Shown here: one piece after another, positions 13,066-24,350 of the stretch
Layout: each line of letters begins with the position of its first letter
How positions within the stretch are numbered: the first letter of the stretch is position 1
NCBI GenBank assembly: GCA_037953625.1
Contig: CM075655.1
Location: forward strand, 124,565,001 to 124,629,000
Direction: 5' to 3'
Length of the DNA: 64,000 nt
From: Crotalaria pallida
Taxonomy: Eukaryota > Streptophyta > Magnoliopsida > Fabales > Fabaceae
Program-made: the position numbers and the translations under genes
Notes under the pieces: model-generated
The model's input: the letters and a program-made list of their open reading frames with translations, nothing else
Told to the model about the DNA's origin: nothing
The model's database searches: none

Positions 13066-13332
13066 ACTTATAGGCATACTCTTGCGTACTACTATTAAGT
13101 TATTCTTACTATTTTAGCAAAGATCAGTCCTTAATTATCGTGACCGCAAACATTGCAACTCTGGTCCTCAGTTGCTTCGGGAAGATCTCACCTAAATGTT
13201 TTCTTTATTATTCGTTATTCAACAAGCTAGACAGCTGTTGTGTTTACTGAACCAGCATCCTCCACGTTAACCCTTGCGTGTCATCACGTCCTACGGGTTG
13301 CTTGATGAACAGCCGAAGAACAAATGCCACGT
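13066..13332 (-). promoter_or_regulatory. Probable promoter of the LEA-like gene with ABRE-type motifs
   Basis: CACGT cores lie at 13263-13267, 13285-13289 and 13328-13332, within about 300 bp of the start codon. The last one reads AACGTGGC on the coding strand, a canonical ABRE/G-box form. A TATA-like CCTATAAG is at about 13066-13073 on the minus strand. Clustered ACGTG elements are known binding sites for ABF/AREB bZIP factors, which fits an LEA-like gene. Confidence 0.5.
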
Positions 13333-13389
13333 TCTAATTCTAGTGAGGTCGTACGTACTGCTTAGCGCTACCAAGGATAAAGTTTCTTG

Positions 13390-13816
13390 CTCCCTCGGAT
13401 CTTATTTATAAGATTTGTTTGGATTTTTTATTGTGGTCTTATTTATAAAACATTTTTCCAATTTTCAATACTCTTTCTTCCTCGAATTATAAACAACAAA
13501 AAACATTGGTTTAAAATATAAGCAAAATTAATTCACTTTATTAAATTTTGTTTTATTTCCGATACCACTTTTCTAAAACATATCTAGAAAATTGTAATCT
13601 TAATTAATTTTTATTTCATTCCCAATACTACTTTCTTAAAATATCTATATTATTTATAAATTTGATAAAATTAAATACAATCAACTAACCACCTTAATAA
13701 GTGTAAAAAAATAAAAATGATTGGATTTGCTTATAATTCGAAACAAAAGAAATGATATTTAATTACTTTTTTTCACTAACACCCTTATAAAATCAACAAC
13801 TTTCTAGTTTAGCACA
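13390..13816. mobile_element. Nested pair of MITEs, the outer one truncated
   Basis: The outer element starts CTCCCTCGGATCTTATTTAT and matches the 10455 copy. A second MITE (about 13471-13756), with ends built on CGAATTATAAAC and its inverse, is inserted in it. The outer right half stops at about 13816 without a terminus. Confidence 0.6.
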
Positions 13817-14097
13817 TCTATTTGATTTGTATGATGAGGCGTGGTGTAACTTGAGCGCCACTATGCAATTTTTACTTTCAACCTTATCACCCTCGGTTTC
13901 TTGGGCCTTGATACTGCATATACAGCGAAATTTCCCTAATACGATTTGCCTAAGTTTTAGCATTTTCTTTCCTAAAGTTTGTGGTACGTAGTACTAATTC
14001 GAGTCCTACTTACTTCGATTGAATATTCAACTTACTCCGAAAAAACTATGGCTAAACTACTTATTTCGTTTTTTATCTTGTTTCTATTACTACTCGC

Positions 14098-14378
14098 TTA
14101 GGTTCCTTTTTTTGTTTCATATGTAATGTTGTTTTAATATTTGTATATACTATTTCATAAGTTCTGTTGTTTAATAAATTAATATATAATTAATGTTATT
14201 TTTCTAAACACAATCCTATTTATTGCACTTTCTTTTTCACTTCATATACATTTCTCTCTTCAAAAATAATTATACAGGGGTATTATAGTTAAAATACAAT
14301 AAATCCTTATATCATTTAACCATTTATTGAAACTCGTGTATAACCTTAAAACACACTACATATGAAACAGATGGAGTA
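14098..14378. mobile_element. MITE
   Basis: The ends around CTTAGGTTCC...TTTCATATGTAATG and CATATGAAACAGATGGAGTA are inverted copies. The body is AT-rich and has no coding content. Confidence 0.5.
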
Positions 14379-14639
14379 TTAAATTGATTCTTTATGTTTT
14401 TAAATCATATTAACCATTTATATTTTTTCATCATTAATTTGATCTCTGAATCACTATTTATTATGTGCGAATCAATATGATACAAACATGTCATTTTTCT
14501 CTACAAGAATACTAATATGAACTAATATAATATTGACACATGAGATGAATATTGACTCAAGTACGAATTCAATAAAAAAACAACATAAAGGACTAATATG
14601 TTAAAAAAATATAAGAAACCAATTTATATTAAAAATAAG

Positions 14640-14960
14640 TGTCAACAAGGCAAACACAATTGGCAGATAGCTGAGTTTTTTAACTATGATTTAGAGTTCA
14701 ATCTCTGCCTTGGATATGTTAAATGTTTGTTGGTAAAGGTAAAATTCACTTAGGTGTTCTTTATAAATAATGTATGTATATTTTTTGTTTATACTTTTTG
14801 GCCAGTATCACAGGTGTCTCCAATAGCACATTTAATATCAAAGAACCCTTGAAACTAATCATGCACCAATTGTGTTAACCGGGAATCAAATCTGAAATTT
14901 TTAATCTCAGACCCCATTTCCAAGTTGGTAGAATGAGACCAATTGAGATAACCCGCGTTG
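14640..14960. repeat. Possible SINE fragments
   Basis: Two tRNA-like patches are present. At 14660-14715 (plus), GATAGCTGAG is followed 20 bases later by AGAGTTCAATCTC. At 14855-14955 (minus), TCTCAATTGGT is followed by GATTTGATTCCCGG. Both spacings suit internal Pol III boxes, but I find no target duplications or clean ends. Confidence 0.3.
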
Positions 14961-15026
14961 ATATAAATAATGCAAATTAGATAGCGCACATTCTATGCTA
15001 CAGATTGATTTATACCATGCACGGCT

Positions 15027-16055
15027 GTTAATTTTTCCGTCAATATTTTGGTCCCTGAAACATGCTAACATAATTCATTTTGATCCTCTTTAAATTGACA
15101 ATCAATTCAATTTAATCCCTGAAACATGCATATATAATTCATTTTGGTCCTTTTTAAATTGATTATCAATTCAATTTAATCCCTGAAACATGCATACATA
15201 ATTCATTTTGATCCTTTTTAAATTGACAATCAATTCATTTTAATCCCTGAAAAATGTATACATAATTCAATTTGGCCTTTTTTAAATTGTCAATTAATTC
15301 AATTTAATCCTTCATTTTTTTATTCCATCCGTTTCATTTTGTGTTGCCTTTTAGGCTTTTTCTCTTAGTGTATTTCATATTATTTGAATTTTTACAATTT
15401 CAATGCATAAACAAATTTTTCTTTCCAATTCTAAATCTTATTTCAATCATTTCTCTTACTCATCATTAATTACACTTTTATTATCTCTCTCATCTCTAAA
15501 CCACTATACATTAATTAAATTAAATACTACTACAATTTTCAATAAGGATTAATTAGGGACATTTAGACAAAATACATCATTATTAACACTTTCTTATATA
15601 TGTGCTCAGGCCTAAAAGGCCACACAAAATGAAACGGAGGGAGTAGAAAATAAACAACTAAACATTATGAGATATAACATTAAAATATGTATGTATGTAA
15701 TATTTGAGTTAACACATGTTCACAAAACTAATCTAAAAAATAACTATGTACAAAATATCTCTAAATTTAGTCTTCATTTTGATGCCTTAAATATCCATTG
15801 AAAACGAGTAAAAGATAACTTTTGTGAATAGGTAGTGCTCAAATACTATATACATACAGGTTGCGGGGATTAAATTGAATTGATTGTCAATTTAAAAAGG
15901 ACTAAAATGAATTATGTATACATGTTTCAGGGATTAAATTGAATTGATTGTCAATTTAAAAAGGATCAAAATGAATTATGTATGCATGTTTCAAGGATTA
16001 AATTGAATTGATTGTCAATTTAAAAAGGACCAAAATGAATGACGGAAAAATTAAC
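15027..16055. mobile_element. Inverted-repeat element with tandem ~63-bp units in both arms
   Basis: The ends read GTTAATTTTTCCGTCA and its exact inverse. The left arm has about four tandem units of roughly 63 bp, each with TCCCTGAAACATG and TTTAAATTGA; the right arm has about three in inverse orientation. The central part contains another MITE (15323-15645). The sequence to about 16195 looks like a further outer layer of a similar element, present on the right side only. Confidence 0.75.
15323..15645. mobile_element. MITE nested in the 15-kb inverted-repeat element
   Basis: The termini CCATCCGTTTCATTTTGTGT and ACACAAAATGAAACGGAGGG are good inverted copies about 320 bp apart. Confidence 0.75.
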
Positions 16056-16308
16056 TCTGTTACTTAACCTCAGTTGATGGAGGGACTAAAATGACAGATG
16101 TGAGACACTTTCAGGGACTAAATATGTATTTATGATCCCTGGGGACTAAAATGACCGATGATCACACTCTCAGGGACCAAAATGACTAATTACTCATTTT
16201 TTTTATAAATTACAACCATCAATAAATAGAGCCGCACCTACCGCAACACGTAATCTAATTTCAACCGTTAGATTTAGCAATCTCCGTCGTTCGTTCCACA
16301 GAGTCGAT

Positions 16309-16316
16309 TATAAAAG
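16309..16316 (+). promoter_or_regulatory. TATA box of copy A
   Basis: TATAAAAG is preceded 40-50 bp upstream by TCAACCGTTAGAT. The same arrangement, with nearly the same spacing, occurs in copy B. Confidence 0.6.
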
Positions 16317-17055
16317 AGACGTTAGGTTCCTTCTTTCCACAATTCAGCGCCTTCTTGGCATCTTCCTTTCGTTTCCCTTTTTTCGTGTACCTTATCCATG
16401 ATACATTTTTATTATCCAGAACCATTTTTATTATCCAGAACCAGATCTGTATGGATCTGATCGAGACCTACACGGCGATGTTGGATTCGTTTGGGTACGG
16501 ATTTCCTTCGTTTCAACTTCCCCTTTGATGAAGTTTGATTTCTCTGATAGTCTTTTGATTTTGTTATCTCTAGATTTATTTTGCAGTCCTTTCTTAGATC
16601 TGAACCTTGATGATGTCTCTGATTTACATCGCAGAGGTGTGCGCTACCCGTTCTTCTTGGTTCTGGAATCTGCTACGTAGAAAGTCCTTTGGCGTGCTGG
16701 ATCTGAAGGTTAATATTCAGTAGCTGCTGCCACGTTGTTGACAGTGATGGACTCCGAAGCCTTATCAGATCTTGATGCAGATACTCTCAAGATCTGAGAG
16801 TATCTTATGATGCAGATCTGAGATATTGTAAAATTAGTATGATGATGTGATGGAAGGCCGGAGAAGGAAATATTAAATGGATGTAAAAGGTTCCGGGATG
16901 AAGTGCCTCAGAAACATCCCTCAAAATTAAAATTATGATGAGGTGTTTGAGGTGCGAGTCCCTGACGATCTTTGTCATCCGACCTTTGCCATGACAGGTG
17001 CGCTTGCATAGCAAGTCAACAAATCTTATTAATAAAAAAAATATTTATTGGTTTT

Positions 17056-17092
17056 GGCGGTGATCGCACGGGATTTACCCGGGTTCACCGTC
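17056..17092 (+). other. Conserved hairpin of copy A
   Basis: GGCGGTGA pairs with TCACCGTC (7 Watson-Crick pairs and one G-U). Inside it, CGGG pairs with CCCG around an ATTTA loop. It lies in a 45-bp block (17048-17092) identical to 26811-26855. Confidence 0.65.
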
Positions 17093-17947
17093 ATGTGTGC
17101 TGTGTTCTCTCCTTAGTCCTTTCCCTCTCTGCCCTATTTATTGCCTCTCTCTATCCACTTCATATTTTTCAACACTGGAAGGTATGGATACACCGGCGGT
17201 TTTGCGTGGCAACATTCATCTCTAAGGTAACAATTTATATTCCAAAGAATTACCGAGTTTTACTGAGCATAATTATTTACTATTTAATTTATAATCGTTC
17301 TGCCTAGCTCATAATGATGTAGGAGCAACGAATAGATCAAGCATCGAATAATTTATTTATTAATTCTAGCAAAGGAGCTGGTAAATGCTTATTATATATT
17401 CCTCAGAGCTATTGTTTTAGAGACATCCGGCATGAGACGGTACCCTGCCAAAGAAATCCATCCTAGAAACAATCCATCATATTTAACGAATTAATCGATT
17501 ATATAATTTACTGATTATAGTTTTCTGAATTCTATAATAACATTACACTTTTATCCTTTTTCGATACTAAAGAAAAAAACACTTTGGTACCAAAGTATTT
17601 AACAAGGCATAAAAGAGAAAAAAAAAAGAACTAACTTAGTTGAATGTGATACCTTATGTGATAAGGCCTCGACAATGTTGACGTTTTCATAAGAAACAAT
17701 GTTAATTGTATGGTTGTATCTCTACTTGATTTCCGTTTGTTAAATTTAAATTTATTAAATATTTCTTACATGATTGGTATAATTGTTTGGGATTGCTCCT
17801 GGGTATCTTGTTTAAATCGAGATTGAAGAAACTATTTTGGGGACATTTGTAATTTTGTAGTACTAATACTATACTGTATACAATACTCCTATATGATCAG
17901 GAATGTTGCTTCTAAATGCTTTGCATTTTGGAAGATGACCAATCAAT

Positions 17948-18795
17948 TTGAGGGAGCAATATGCATCTTAGTGCTCGATGCTCACGTCATACGGCTGCCA
18001 TACAACTTGATCAGCAGTGAGTCTCTCGAGAAACATACGATATGTGTACTCTGAGTTTGGCACGGACTGGAAAGTGGTGCAGTATCCATGCCATGATGAA
18101 TATTTTTATGAATAAATATTACAAATTCATATTTGTTCAAAGAGACCTTAGGCGTCTTGCTGGTGAATGACAGATGATCATATAAATAGGCTAGTGTAGC
18201 CCCTGCGAACAATGTGCTACCCATCAAGTAAAGGAGATTACATCTGGCTTCTATTACCATACCAAAACGCAGTCATAAGCTACCTCCGTCTGGTTGGTTT
18301 ACCGATCAAAAGTTTCGTCATCCAACTATCACAAATGGGAGATAAAACGTGTCGGTATCCTCATACCATCTATCTACGAATGCCCCCAGCAATCGTCTTT
18401 CCGTTATACCATAGTGGAAAGACGATTGCTCGGGGCATTCGTAGATAGATGGTACGAGGATACCGACACGTTTCATCTCTCATTTGTGATGACTATCACC
18501 CTGGATGACGCGGTTAGGGGCCAGCGATATGATGTTGCGGTAAGATGTTATCTCCTTTACTTAGTGGGTAGCACATTGTTCGCAGATAAGACGAACAACT
18601 CTATCGGATGTCTTCTGCTTTGGAGGACTTTACCATGGTTGATCGATATGCATGGAGGCCAATGCACTATCCTATCTATAGGATCATTTGTCTTTCGCCA
18701 GCAAGGCGAATAAAGTCTCTTTTGCTGACTATATTCCTTGCTGCGGATTCATTTGGTCCAGGAGTTACAAGACCATATAAATGTGAAGCCATTGA
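17948..18795. pseudogene. Inverted duplication of a plant mobile domain (PMD, MAIN-like) gene fragment
   Basis: The right half on the plus strand reads GAFVDRWYEDTDTFHL, then MTITLDD, then RCYLLYLVGSTLFADK. The left half on the minus strand reads the same segments in order, then ATLAYLYDHLSF and, furthest out, YRMFLERLTADQVVWQPYD. These are blocks I associate with the aminotransferase-like plant mobile domain of MAIN/MAIL proteins, also carried by some Mutator and gypsy transposons. Both halves have frameshifts and internal deletions, so neither encodes a full domain. The halves meet head to head at about 18408. Confidence 0.7.
18139..18722. repeat. Long hairpin formed by the two PMD arms
   Basis: The arms 18139-18402 and 18415-18722 are inverted copies. 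The inner stem (18337-18402 against 18415-18490) is nearly perfect over about 65 bp with a loop of about 13 nt. The outer matches, such as GCGAACAATGTGCTACCCA against its inverse near 18580, are interrupted by indels. Confidence 0.85.
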
Positions 18796-19144
18796 TATAA
18801 GATGACTATGATTTATTCATATCCATCGTCACACAGTTAAGGTGAAATATTAATTAAACAAGCATTTCTTGGGTTTCCACTACTTAATAATGTTATTTTT
18901 TTCATTGTTCCAATAGAATCAAGTCCAGTTCAATTTTTATTTTTATACATTAGCGCATCGTCATATGCTGAATTGTGTATGCCATCTTCAGAAGTCGGTT
19001 TCATATATTTTGTGTATGCCATCTTCAGAAGTATCCTTCAAATGAATCTAGCTGCATTACGATTGTGTTTATCATAACCACAACTTAGTTTGTTGTGGGC
19101 TTTGTAGGTTTTCGTAGTTTGGTGAAGGCGTCTTGTATAATGTA

Positions 19145-20045
19145 GTTACTCAACTTAAATTTAAGAATTTTTCTAATGTGCAACCTGAATTTGGATGGTT
19201 GCTATGCAATCTTTTGTTAGACTAATGAAAAATTTACAATTCCCTTCGGTCTTTATTACAGGGCATACTTAATCGAATTACACATGTCAAGGAAATTGGT
19301 TGGTTTTATGAATTCTATGAGAGTATATTTTAGCATTACAATTTTATCTCCTTAACTTTTCTTGGAAAATTCGCACTCATTAATGAAAAAAACATATAGA
19401 TAGTCAAAGGATTTAATAAAGGCAAAAAAGAGAAAAATCAATAAATTATGCATAGAAAGTATAAAGTGATTTATAATTAGGATCAAGAAAATTTTCTAGA
19501 ATGTGACCTATATATAGGACCGGAGGGAGTATCTAATATATTTATGTCGTGTCATTGTTTAAAATAGTCAAAATTAATTTTTGCAATTTGGTCTAATATA
19601 AAAAGTACATTATTTTAATTTAGTCTTTTGTATTTTTAGACAAATTATACTCTTTCTTGTCCTATTTATAGGGCATATTTATCCAAATCACACGGACCAA
19701 AGAAGGTAATTAAGTTTCTTGAAACTTTAAAAAAATACTTTTAACATTACAATTTTACCCTCTTATCTTGTATTGGGAATTTCGTAATGTATTATTTCAC
19801 ATTAATGGATAAAGGGCAAATAAGAGAAAATAACAATAAATGCTTCCTAGAAAATGCTAAATGACTTATAAATAGGATCAAAGAATTCTTTTAAAATATA
19901 AATAGGACCGGATAGAGTAACTTCTAATTATCAATCAATCAATGGCAAGACAATAGTAATAATATATTAGATGTCAAACTCTCGTTAGTCCAACAAAGGG
20001 TTGCCTAGCAACCATCTAAATTTAAATTACATAATAGTAATTCCC
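19145..20045. mobile_element. Inverted-repeat element related to the 11975 hairpin, with two nested MITEs
   Basis: The left end (GGATGGTTGCTATGCAATCT) and the right end (inverse of GATGGTTGCTAGGCAACCC) face each other. The inner sequence at 19545-19648 matches the 12050-12160 arm of the intron hairpin. Two MITEs of one family are inserted, at about 19239-19530 and 19650-19918; both carry GGGCATA near one end and TATAGGACCGGA or ATAGGACCGGA near the other. Confidence 0.6.
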
Positions 20046-20305
20046 TAAATTTAAACTGTACTCATACAAATGTGTTACGTTACTCACTCATCTTGAAGTT
20101 ATACAAGTACCGTCGTCATGTGTTCCGTTAGTTGATTCTGATCTACTATTTGTTTCATCATTAAGTAAGTTTTTAGGTTGGTTGATTGAGATCTCTTGAT
20201 TTTGCATTTTATTCAATGAAAGCTCACTCGTAAGCCATCTCTCAATTAGTTGTAGAGGTCCATCTGGAGTAATTTGAAAGGATTGGTCCGCTAAAATAAA
20301 ATGTT

Positions 20306-20563
20306 ACTCTCTATGATCCTTTGGGTTTTTCACTACATCAAGAAAAGTGAATAAATTTGTTAGTGTTATTGGAAATGTGAAAATTTGATATACTTTTTCA
20401 AAACTACCCCTTTAATTATTATTGGAACTCTAAAAAGTGTTGATTTTATAGGCGTATTAGTGGAAAGAAGTAATTAAGTGTTATTGATAATTGGAAAGGA
20501 GTCTTATAAATAAGACGAAAATAAAAAACCCAAAAAAGTTTTATAAATATGACCGGAGGAGCA
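20306..20563. mobile_element. MITE
   Basis: The left end reads ATGATCCTTTGGGTTTTTC; the right end has TTTTATAAATATGACCGGAGG. The body matches the 38911 and 45402 copies in part. Confidence 0.55.
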
Positions 20564-20569
20564 AATTTT

Positions 20570-21554
20570 CCTCCATGGTTTTCTGTATCGTGAAGGCGTC
20601 TTTTTTCAATGAAAATTATATGTACGGCCTAATTTGATTTTATTTCCCACTTTTCCTCATTTTATTTTACCTTGTTTCTGTTTCATTGAAAATTATATGT
20701 TTTTATTATATTATTTTTAAATTGTACATGTTTTCAAAAAAATTTGATCTTGAAATTGTAATTTAGATGTATATAAATATGTGAAATAATATCATTGTTG
20801 TTGTATGTAGATGCTAAGATTTTTTTTCTGCAACGGTGTTGGGATAAAGTGAATAATTTTTTCACTCTTTTTTAAATGTTTTTGCTTGTTTTTTATTGTT
20901 TGATTGAAGTTGTCTTTTTAGTTTGATTTTAACATTATGTATTACAGTACTTTAGTCGTATACTTTTTCTCCGCGTAGACGCAGTTCCCCTTTATTTAAT
21001 CCTTCCTTTTATTATAAAAAGGTGTTCCAATGTTGCTTTCTCATTCACCCATTTTGAAATGCTGCTCTCTCATTAAAAGTTGGGCTTTCCAACTCAAAGA
21101 AAGCATGCACCTGTCCTTTTTTTTTTTAATTTAAATTTGAAAAATCAAGTTACAAATGCAAGTTACACTTTCCAGTAACCACATCCAAGTTAAACTTTTA
21201 GATATTGTTTCTCATACTGAATGGCTGCATAACTCAATACATATAGTTACTATATTCAGGAACAATCTCCATTGCAAAAAGTTTATTCTTTCTCATTCTG
21301 AATTGCACAGATCAAGTGCATCACTATATCCGCATAAAGTTTCTACATTTCTACATTCAGAAACTAAACCTCCATTGCAGAAAGTACGTAACATCAACTA
21401 CACCATATAATTAAAACTACATTCATGAATGCACTAATTGGACCACTACCTCACAGTAAAACCACACCACAGTACTGTGAAGATCCAAATCCTAAGAACT
21501 TGAGAAAAGTAAATTTTACATATCTATAATTTCGTTCTTACATTCTGAAATGAA
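20570..21554. other. Intergenic DNA with no recognised feature
   Basis: AT-rich sequence without a supported gene, RNA or clear repeat. The open frame at 21156-21410 shows no family similarity that I recognise. Confidence 0.5.
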
Positions 21555-21563
21555 TAAGGTTAA

Positions 21564-21762
21564 ACCCCGAGCGTGTGGTTCAGTAGTAGAGATTGATCCA
21601 CGCTTAAACAAAGTCAGGTGTTCGAATCTTGCCTTGTGGATGCAGCAACGTTAAATCTCGGGGCCAACTGTCCTACCCATTAGAGGTGCTACAAGCCAGC
21701 GAGGAGATTAGTCACTACGGTCGGCGGTGGACACTCCGATCATGGACAAAAAAAAAAAAAGT
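21564..21762 (+). mobile_element. tRNA-derived SINE, second family
   Basis: The head carries GTGTGGTTCAGTAGTAGAG (A-box-like), and about 40 bp further on GTGTTCGAATCTTGCC (B-box). The body ends in a poly(A) tract of about 14 A. The 9-bp TAAGGTTAA at 21555-21563 recurs at 21763-21771 as a target duplication. The body does not match the 7910 family. Confidence 0.82.
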
Positions 21763-21940
21763 TAAGGTTAAGAAAACTCTTATTTTAAAAAGTAATATTA
21801 AAATCAAACCATTTATGGTGTTTATACTCCTTTCCGGTAAGATAGCCCCATTATGGAGAATGTTCTCGTCTTCAATTTTCTTTTAATTATTACAAAAATT
21901 GCCATAAAAATATTGCAAATTACATTGGAGTACTATTTAT

Positions 21941-23439
21941 CAATGTTTTGAAAACCGGATTGGTTATTAAACCGGTCAAAGTACTGGTTTAAGGTTCAGT
22001 GGTTGAACCGTGATCGAACTATGGTTTAACTGGTCTTAACGTACACGTGTGTGTATATAACCATATAATAACATAATAAAAAAATATTAGTAATTATTAA
22101 TTAATAAGTACTATACAGTATACAATGTTCGTTCAGTAAGAAAATAAATCAAATGTACAATTCTAGTAAATTAGAGAAAGAAAATATTAAAAAGTAATAA
22201 TTAATAAGAAAATATTAATAGGTACTAAACTTATACTACTTCTTTTGCTAGCCGTTTCAATCTCTCGGGAATTTACAATTTAGTTTTTTTTTATTTAAAA
22301 ATAAATAAATAAAATCAGCCCAATGAGCCACTAGGCCAAATAGCCGAGTTTTTTTTCTTTGGCTTAATTGCATAATTGGTCTTTTATCTTATTTATTATA
22401 TTCATTTTGGTCCTTTATCTTTTTTTTGCAATTTACTGGTCCTTTATTTTTTTTAAAAGATTCAATTTGGTCCTTCCGTTAAAATAAAGTTAAATGAGAA
22501 GGAATATTCCAAGAATATTCCCCCTTCTCGGCTTAATTGCATAATTGATTCTTTATCTTATTTATTAGATTCACTTTGGTCCTTTATCTTAATATTCCAA
22601 GAATATTTCTTCTTCTTCTTCCTCTTCCTCTGCTCTCTCCTTACAGCGGCGGCAGCCACCATGGGCTCACACCCTCTTCCCTCGAAAATCATCAAATTTC
22701 TTCAACATTCTTCAATTTTTCACGGTTTTTAAGCTTTATTTTCATTATTTCTCAAACAAATTCGTGTTTTTCGTTCTTTTTTTCTCAAAATCCGAATTCT
22801 AGGGTCCATTTCTAAAACCTTAGTTATCAACAATGGTCTTCTCTGAACCTGCTGGAAAACGTGTGAAAACATGTGCAAAACGCTTCAACAACTCCGATTA
22901 ATTTCTAAAAATGGCGACGATAGTGGCATGGGCGGTGGCGGCGGCGCTCATGGTGGCTGCCGTCGCTGTAAGGAGAGAGCAGAGGAAGAGGAAGAAGAAG
23001 AGAGAATATTCTTGGAATATTAAGATAAAGGACCAAAGTGAATATAATAAATAAGATAAAAGACCAATTATGTCATTAAGTCTAGAAGAGGGAATATTCT
23101 TGGAATATTCCTTCTCATTTAACTTTATTTTAACGGAAGGACCAAACTGAATCTTAAAAAAAAATAAAGGACCAATAAATTGCAAAAAAAAGATAAAGGA
23201 CCAAAGTGAATCTAATAAATAAGATAAAGGACCAATTATGCAATTAAGTCTTTTTCTTTTCCAAAATGCAAACCGGTGAACCATCAGTTTTTATCGGTTT
23301 TGATGGTTCATTACCGGTTTGGCAAGTTCAATTCCGATTTTTTATAAGAGGGCTCTTGGCTTCTTCCGGACTGATACCTCCACCGACTCACCGGTTTTTC
23401 GGTCGGACCAGCCGATTCGAACCGGTTTTCACAACCATG
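21941..23439. mobile_element. Non-autonomous hAT-like element with 8-bp target duplication
   Basis: The termini are imperfect inverted copies sharing TGAAAACCGG (left CAATGTTTTGAAAACCGG). CTATTTAT flanks it at 21933-21940 and 23440-23447. The ends are rich in ACCGGT-type words, and no transposase is visible. A Mutator-like element (22361-23250) has inserted into its middle. Confidence 0.75.
22361..23250. mobile_element. Mutator-like MITE with long inverted arms and 9-bp target duplication
   Basis: The arms begin GGCTTAATTGCATAATTGGTC at the left (21 bases read, shared core TTAATTGCATAATTGG). The right arm is the inverse. TTTTTCTTT is duplicated at 22352-22360 and 23251-23259, the 9-bp length typical of Mutator elements. 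The arms repeat twice on each side, giving an inner inverted pair. A GC-rich centre (22640-22670 against 22920-22985) also pairs with itself. Reading frames here are by-products of the repeats. Confidence 0.82.
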
Positions 23440-23447
23440 CTATTTAT

Positions 23448-24350
23448 TCAGAAAGTAAAAACCCAACAACGGATGAGTCTTCTGCTTGCCACAGATTTGG
23501 TAGAAAGTGAACATACATTAGTTGAGGTATCGCGTAACCTAGGAGTACCTGTGAAAATGATTGTGTGTTAGGTTCAATAAATTGAGGATAATGATTTCAC
23601 CTATAGATAATAATTGTATAAATGTCAATAATTAATTTAATTTCAAATTGTAATTTTGGTCAGAGTTAATGTTATTTACCTACAAATGCTATGGTGTGAG
23701 TATTTTTTAAGTAAACAAATATGATGCCTCGAAAAAGAATTTTTTATACAAGTATACAGTAAATTCCAGCAACTTAATCAAGTCTTCGTCTTCGTGTAGT
23801 TGTTGCTCGAGGTCTGTGGACCACGTGAACGAGGAAGGAGGCGTGTTTGGGCAGTCATATTATTATTTTTTTTTGGGAGGCAGTCATAATTGAAATTAAG
23901 AAAGTCTTATAAATAAATATTTTTTTAAGGGATAAATAAATACTTCAATGTAAACATTTTTTAAGATTTTTTTTATGTCTTCAATGTAACTTTCATTTTC
24001 AAAGTCTTTAATCACTTATTTTGTACAAATACTTTATCAATAATAAAAAATATAAAAAATATTTACGTTACCAATATCTTTAATAATATTAATTATCTTT
24101 CTTAAAAAATGTAGTTTTTAATTAAAATAATATACATTTAAGACTAGAAGTATTAAAAATTTGATTTTACTACTTCTTTATGTTCTAGTATTGATTAAAA
24201 TAATTTTTTCAATATAAAAATATATTTATTTTAATCTCTTAAAATATTAAAAAGTAAAATAAAACTTGTATTAAAAAATGAATTTAATATTTTGACTTAA
24301 TTATATATATATACTTATATATATAGACACTTTATTTTAATATCTCCGTA
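23448..24350. other. Intergenic DNA with no recognised gene
   Basis: A short frame at 23460-23571 (around DLVESEHTLVEVSRNLG) could be a gene scrap but is not identifiable. The rest is AT-rich. Confidence 0.45.

Larger units (their letters stand above)
16205..17230 (+). ncRNA. Hairpin-bearing transcription unit of unknown function, copy A
   Basis: This locus and 25930-26960 are collinear but diverged copies with the same order of parts: TCAACCGTTAGAT promoter word, TATAAAAG box (16309-16316), pyrimidine-rich leader, a start codon with MDLIETYT (16451), matching splice signals (exons 16451-16494 and 16587-16636), a middle region containing GGGATGAAGTGCCTCA, and an identical 45-bp block at 17048-17092. 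The joined reading frame encodes only about 55 aa and differs from copy B mostly at amino-acid-changing sites, while the hairpin block is unchanged, so a structured RNA seems likelier than a protein. It could also be a pair of pseudogenes of an unrecognised gene. The role is unknown. Confidence 0.45.

Noticed and set aside
16972..17307. 111-aa frame containing FGGDRTGFTRVHR
   Set aside because: The matching frame in copy B diverges at once outside the identical 45-bp block, and indels break the frame, so a protein is not supported.
23266..23571. 101-aa frame in the right arm of the hAT-like element
   Set aside because: Most of it is the ACCGGT-rich terminal repeat of the element.
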